Of a stretch of 64,000 nucleotides of DNA, positions 58,841 through 64,000 are shown piece after piece. Origin of the DNA: Hermatobates lingyangjiaoensis (Eukaryota > Arthropoda > Insecta > Hemiptera > Hermatobatidae); assembly GCA_026182355.1 (NCBI GenBank), contig JAPFBL010000001.1, positions 1,364,001 to 1,428,000 of the forward strand, read 5' to 3'. A program made the translations under genes and the position numbers. The notes under the pieces are model-generated. The model had not been told where the DNA came from. It saw only the letters and a program-made list of their open reading frames with translations, and ran no database searches. Position 1 is the stretch's first letter; every line of letters begins with the position of its first letter.

Positions 58841-59001
58841 TAGAAAATTAAGCCTTTATGTAACATAACCTTCACTGGCACAATCTGCCTAATTGAAAAG
58901 TAAAAGATATTACTTCTGTGAAACTGAACTGCCCATCAGAGGAACAAGTCAGAAAAAACCCACTCTGTGTAAAGGAAATGAATTTATGCTTCAACTTTGT
59001 T
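58841..59001 (+). repeat. Local duplication copy 2, SINE-free empty site
   Basis: Carries ACATAACCTTCA once at the position where copy 1 has the SINE and its duplication. It is the uninterrupted form of 56841-57346. Confidence 0.85.
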
Positions 59002-60095
59002 GAAGTGGTTTTGAGTGGTCAATATCTTGTATCTGTAAGCTCTATTATCTGTTGTGGTGGATGCAAAACTGTTGTTACTTGAAATCTTTTTCTGGAGATC
59101 TTAAAACTGAGTTTATTCTTTTTTTTTTGTCTATTAGTTATTAACTCCATAAGATAGTAATCATCATCCATTTTAATTTTGTATCTAAATTTGAACTGTT
59201 TTAATGATCGTGTTGTTATTTTTAATTTCAAATAACATGTTTTCTTAATTTCTATCATTTTGCAAGAAACGATGTTTATTTATGATTTATACATTTAATT
59301 TCCATACAAATACGATAAACATTCAAAACTAATAATGATCAACCACCATACAATGGCCATTGTTGGCATACCAAGTAATTTCAAATGGTACGTAGAAGTT
59401 CTTAATTTTACATATGAATAATTTGGTTATGTTTGATGCAATACTACAATACAAGTCAGTTCAGAACTACAATAAAAAACCCGTATGCAAATCAGTTCTC
59501 AGAACTTAACAAAGCCAGCTTTAACTAAAAATACCTGTTGTTTGAAATTATTAAGGTATTTCTTGATAACAAATAACTACATTTTTCTTTAAATGAATAA
59601 AACTCGCTGAAGTTTATACTTCCAACTGACATACAGTCCACTTAAATTAAGTGAATTTCGAAATTACAGTATAGAGGTAAATAATACTTTTACTTCTCTG
59701 TTTTTGGAAACTATTTATGTTATGCTCAACATTTTCTCATGCCTCATTAAACCGGGTACACTGATCTGTCAAGTCTGTAATTGGAACTATTTTAGTTAGA
59801 AGTCTATTGATGGTTTTTGAAATCCAACAGGTTTATAGCCTGAATTAAGAACAACTGAATGAAGAAATCTTTGAAAGTCTGCTCCTATTCTTAACAACCG
59901 GGAATACCTCCGAGATATTTCATATGTTTAAAGAAAATATTCGACTTTGATTTAACTAATTACTGTGAGAACATTATAGAGTAATCTCTTTCTTGTGAAA
60001 GGAGCGTTTACAACAAAGTTGCCCAACATTTGGGCATTCATAGAATTGTATGAAACAAAGTAACAAAATATGCTACCGATATTGCAACTCTGATC
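59002..60095. other. AT-rich tract, nothing recognised
   Basis: A 79-codon Lys-rich minus-strand frame at 59019-59258 has no recognised domain. Confidence 0.45.
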
Positions 60096-61061
60096 ATCTA
60101 GATCAGGTCTCTCCAAACTATGGCCCCCGGGCCACATCCGGCCCACCGCTAATTTCATCCTGCCCGCCAAGCAAATGTCTGTATGGTGGCCTTAAAAAAA
60201 TATTTATCGTATGCCAGGAATCGCTGAATTATTCAAAACTGGGGCTGCTGACTGGTGGTGCTAATCCCGAGTCAGTTCCCTCTCTCGCGATAGTGTCACG
60301 CACTGATACTAGTACTGGTAAGTATGTGCTGTGCATTACAACCAATCAGTTGTATATAACTGTATATTGAGCAGAGTCTGCATTCTCGACAAGCTGACTC
60401 AAGTAAATGAGTACCCGACGTACAGATGGCTCTGAACTCTATATTTCACCGTAATTTGACATTATCTCCTTTTGAAGTTCTCTTTGGAACAAAAATGAAG
60501 TATCAGGAGTTAAATTTAAAACTTTTATCAAATTATTGATCTCCACGTAGATGGCAGACTGAAACATAAGTATAGAGAAGGAAGTCTGATTGAGTTTTGT
60601 AAATGGCTGCAACAAGATCAGTTTCCTAATTTGTTGAAGTTTGTTTGTAGTTTTCTGCCCATTTTTGGTACAACATACCTGTGCAAACACACATTTTTTA
60701 AAATGAAATACGTGAAATCCAACTATCGAGCAAATTTGTCTGATAACCATTTGAAATCACTTTTTACAATTGGCTCATCTAATTGGAACCTGATTTTAAT
60801 GAAATTTTGAAGTCTAAACGACGAAAATCATTCGTCACACTAATTTGGTTACATAAAACTCAAGGCAGGAATCTGTATAGTTTACCCTGATTTTTTCCAC
60901 CATGATATGTTTTCATTTTTCCATGTTTATACTCTAATATTTGAGGAAATTAAATTACTGGCACTGATTATTTTTTTTATTTATTCCTTCGGCCTGAATA
61001 AATGTGGGAGGTATATAATGTGGCCCTTACATTGAAAAGTTTGGAAGCCTCTGATCTAGAT
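60096..61061 (+). mobile_element. hAT-family DNA transposon, internally deleted, 8-bp target duplication
   Basis: ATCTAGAT at 60096-60103 and 61054-61061 is an exact 8-bp target duplication, the length made by hAT transposases. The 950-bp element (60104-61053) has imperfect terminal inverted repeats: CAGGTCTCTCCAAACT at the left and, reversed, CAGAGGCTTCCAAACT at the right, continuing into GGCCACAT on both sides. The left 320 bp is GC-rich subterminal DNA (TGGCCCCCGGGCCACATCC). The right half keeps a transposase C-terminus (60541-60810). A full hAT transposase is about 600 residues, so most of the gene is deleted. Confidence 0.92.
60541..60810 (+). pseudogene. hAT transposase C-terminal dimerisation domain remnant
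   Basis: The plus-strand frame ending at TGA 60808-60810 reads DGRLKHKYREGSLIEFC, then FPNLLKFVCSFLPIFGTTYL, CKHTFFKMKYVKSNYRANLS and DNHLKSLF. The order of a proline-led helix, FG-T-YLC, F--MK--KS--R--L and -HL is the hAT C-terminal (hATC) dimerisation motif shared with ZBED-type domesticated genes. It normally holds the transposase dimer together at the C-terminus. The BED zinc finger and catalytic DDE residues are missing. The frame is open, so the deletion may be fairly recent. Confidence 0.88.
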
Positions 61062-63320
61062 CAATAAAATTTTTTTAATTTTTAATACAAATTTTTTAAT
61101 AAATAAATTTTTTAATAAAAATTAATGAACTTTAAAAAATGATTGTTTCTTTGAATATGATTGAAGTAGTATTATATTATTATATAAAATATTTGTAGAG
61201 CAAGTTCATTGTGTAAAATATATATTTTGAAAGTAAACGAATGACATGCAACTATTCACCATCGCCTGGTATAATCAATCAATGAATAAAATCAACTATG
61301 TTTTAAAAGGATTCAAACAGATACAGCAAATCCTAATTGCCTGTATGAATCGAGTTTCCTCGTTGAAATTAGATTCATTGATACCAATGAAATATACAAC
61401 ATTCATATATTCCTTTCAATATATGATAATCATCAAAAAACAAGACAGAAAGGAATTACCAGTCCTTTTGATTATCATTGACTGAAATGCTGATAGCTGA
61501 ATAGCAAGAATGATTTTGTTAATAAAGATTAATCTAGTGTTTCGCCTTCATCTTTTCATCTAGCATTGAGACTTTAGAAAACATATCTTTTGCGTCATCC
61601 CCTTGCACAGTATAGCCAACAGAACTCTTGCCTTCCTCTATCATATAAGGATTTCCTAGTTTTCTAATAAGCATTGAGGAAATTCAAGAATGGTTTAATC
61701 CGTCGAGCGTCAAATTAATGAGGAACACAGAATTTAATGCAATCAATTTGTCTAAAATCTTCATTAAGGAAGCTAATTAACAAATGTTTAATGAAAAAGA
61801 TATTTGTCAATGGTAAATTTACAGTACAGTCTGATAATAATTTGTTCATTTAGAATAATTACAACAATAGAAATCTAGAATAGATTACAACCAACTTTAC
61901 AATAGGTAAAAATACTATCAAGTTCATTTATAACCAATTTAAATAACTGATTTATTTTACTTTATTTTTATTATATAGTTTTCATTGAAATATATAATTA
62001 CAAATGATTAAACAGATTCAAAACAGTTAGCCTTGTCAGCTGATGGGATTTCTATTCAATGCGATAATGTTTGCCTAATTAAATTATATGTCAATTTTTT
62101 TGTACCTATTATTTGAGAAAGTTTATAAAAAATATCAACAAATATAACTTCACGGCTTATATTGAACAATGCATTGATTAAAATACATTTAAGCAATTGA
62201 TATTTCTCTATGAATTATTTTCAATTTACCTTGTTAAAAAAATCAATCAGAGAATGTTACATTTATTTAAAAACAATTACTAAGGAAAATTAGTAATTTA
62301 CGTTAATATAAGTTATGAAAGATGTAAGATAAATTAACTGCCAATAAATAAAAAATTATTAAAATAGCTTTTATGTTTTTTTTTACTTATTAATGATATG
62401 AATAGTTCTGTTATCTTACTAATTAGTTCTTTTCAAATATTAATTATTTCTGCTGATTATTGAAAATAAATCATTAAATAAACTATAAAAAGAAATTTAC
62501 TTATTTCTAATAAATTTTTTTTATTTACTTATTTAGACCCTTAGATATTTTGATAAAATTATGATAAATAAATAAGACCAGTGACCACAGATGGAACTTA
62601 ATATTTATCTATTACTTTAAGAAAATTACCCTTGCAATGACTTATAATACAAGGATTAATTTTTATTATTTTATGATCATATTGAGATAATACAAAATAC
62701 GAGCTTTCAAATTTCTGTAACAACCATAAGAGTAGAAAGATATCACCATCCGTAGTGACAAGTAAGACAAAGTATCTTCCTGTGCCTCAGTATTACTCAA
62801 AAACATTGTGGTTCTTTTAAACATAAAGGACTTTATATATATATAAAAGATTCAATAATATATTGACCGTTTGATATTGAAGATACAACTATAATAGAAA
62901 AAGAAAAAGATGAGCAAAGAAGGAAGACACTTGAGATGTTATATATTAAAAAGGATCTAAGTTCGATTAATCATAGAAGTAATATTACTAATTTAAGTAA
63001 TATTTATTCTGGAGTGTTGTGCTGAGTTTTAGTGAAATTTGATTTATTTAGTTCCCTTGAGCGAACAGTGTTGAGGTTATTTGTAATTTTATCTTATTAG
63101 TCTAGTCGAAAGTTTTGTCCGGTTAACATTGTTGTTCCTTTAAATAATGTAAAATTCATTTTCTTAGTTAAAAAATTCTTACTTCTGTAAGTAATATTGT
63201 TTTATGTATCTCTGAAATATTTCTGCTTGTAATTTTCATAAGTTGTAACAATCCATTTTTATATTGTGTATATGTTTCATGTTGATATGTGATTTCATAT
63301 TATCCTTTGTTTGTAGGCCT
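61062..63320. other. AT-rich tract, nothing recognised
   Basis: Very AT-rich, with a short TA tract (62833-62844). From about 62840 to 63320 the sequence may belong to the motif element that follows, but no boundary is visible. Confidence 0.4.
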
Positions 63321-63415
63321 ATGAAAAAGGTTTTAAATAAAACCGAAACGTTGGCAACGGAGTTGTTGACCAAACTCCGATTAGAGAACACATCTATGAT
63401 ATATATATATCTGTT
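63321..63415 (+). repeat. Folded motif element ending in (TA)n
   Basis: ATGAAAAA is followed by the perfect stem GGTTTT/AAAACC (63329-63334 with 63339-63344, loop AAAT), then GAAACG (63345-63350) and GTTGGCAACGG. A short (AT)n tract (63399-63411) ends the unit. The first 20 bases recur at 49763. The layout (variable stem between TGA-AA and GAAAC, TA tract next door) is that of the other motif copies. Confidence 0.55.
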
Positions 63416-64000
63416 ACGTGCAATTATGTTGTAACTGATATCCTGATATCCCTTTAAGTTAAAAATGTTAATGCTGTTTAGTTATTGAATTAAAACGTAT
63501 TAGAATAGTGGATATCAAGAAACAATTTAAAAACAATTAAGAAATAAAACGTGTTATTACTCTAAATACAAGATTGATTTTTTTTCTGTTTTATAAAGTA
63601 CTCGGGGTTTTTTAAGCTAAATTATGCACCCTCCAAATGTTTCCCACCTTCCCTTCCTCAGACTGAAACTTCGTAAACGGCTCATTCCATTTAAAATGCT
63701 TAAACCTTGTGAATTTAAAACGGTGTCAAGCAACAGAAGTATGAAATTCTGATTGTAATCCTTAAGCGGTAATTGTTTTTACGATCTGCTAATTAAAAGA
63801 ATAACCTTACTGAGATAACCTCTACGTATTTTATATTAAGCATTCCACTTACTAAATGAAGGTTACCATACGTATAAAAAATAGAAAAAGATCAAAATGT
63901 ATAATCCAAACTTTTATTTGTAAATTGAAAAATTATAATGACAAACTGAAATTAATATTCTACAAATTATTATAGGCACATTTAGCAATCAGTATTTCCT
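63416..64000. other. AT-rich tract, nothing recognised
   Basis: No repeat or coding similarity was seen to the end of the window. Confidence 0.45.

Noticed and set aside
60050..60370. 106-codon plus-strand frame at the left of the hAT element
   Set aside because: It begins outside the element, crosses its terminal repeat and shows no transposase similarity.

Overview
This is AT-rich metazoan nuclear DNA, most likely from an invertebrate. I infer that from a Pol III-type SINE, an AT-rich intergenic background, and Penelope-like, LINE and hAT transposon remnants together with microsatellites. The species cannot be named from the sequence. I found no host protein-coding exon, rRNA or functional tRNA. 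The longest open frames are low-complexity or chance products, and the only recognisable protein homologies are decayed transposon domains. The window reads as a gene desert or a very large intron.

Layout. 0-9 kb: AT-rich background with two base-balanced islands, one LINE-type 3' tail (3.55 kb), a LINE remnant (7.3-7.8 kb) and a solo Penelope-type terminal arm (8.26 kb). 9-21 kb: an island with two Runx-like sites (9.4 kb), a 0.5 kb inverted duplication (12.0 kb), a LINE leader-like repeat (14.3 kb), a small palindromic element with a 16-bp target duplication (19.06 kb) and an exact 53-bp direct repeat (20.1/20.8 kb). 21-32 kb: scattered islands, a dispersed repeat (28.4-29.1 kb) and a 36-bp minisatellite carrying CACGTG every 72 bp (30.4 kb). 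32-37 kb: a dense run of Penelope-like pieces and (TA)n tracts, including a GIY-YIG endonuclease remnant (33.5-33.9 kb). 38-47 kb: dispersed repeats, several islands with good regulatory-site density, tail-to-tail Penelope ends (44.7-45.0 kb) and a second LINE leader-like copy (45.1 kb). 46-48 kb: a 370-bp direct duplication. 49.7-51.5 kb: a cluster of Penelope-type pieces, including a 0.78-kb element with inverted terminal repeats, a 33-bp tail, a 13-bp target duplication and a second GIY-YIG remnant. 52.9-53.4 kb: a 55/56-bp minisatellite. 56.8-59.0 kb: a tRNA-derived SINE inside one copy of a local duplication whose other copy is the empty site. 60.1-61.1 kb: a 950-bp hAT element with an 8-bp target duplication and a C-terminal dimerisation-domain remnant.

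The main unifying observation is a small folded motif, CTGANGA plus one base, then a short hairpin, then GAAA. It recurs about sixteen times on both strands, usually in the ends of short inverted-repeat elements. It resembles the hammerhead ribozyme core known from terminal repeats of Penelope-like elements, but with one consistent extra base, and links sequences that otherwise look like separate repeat families.
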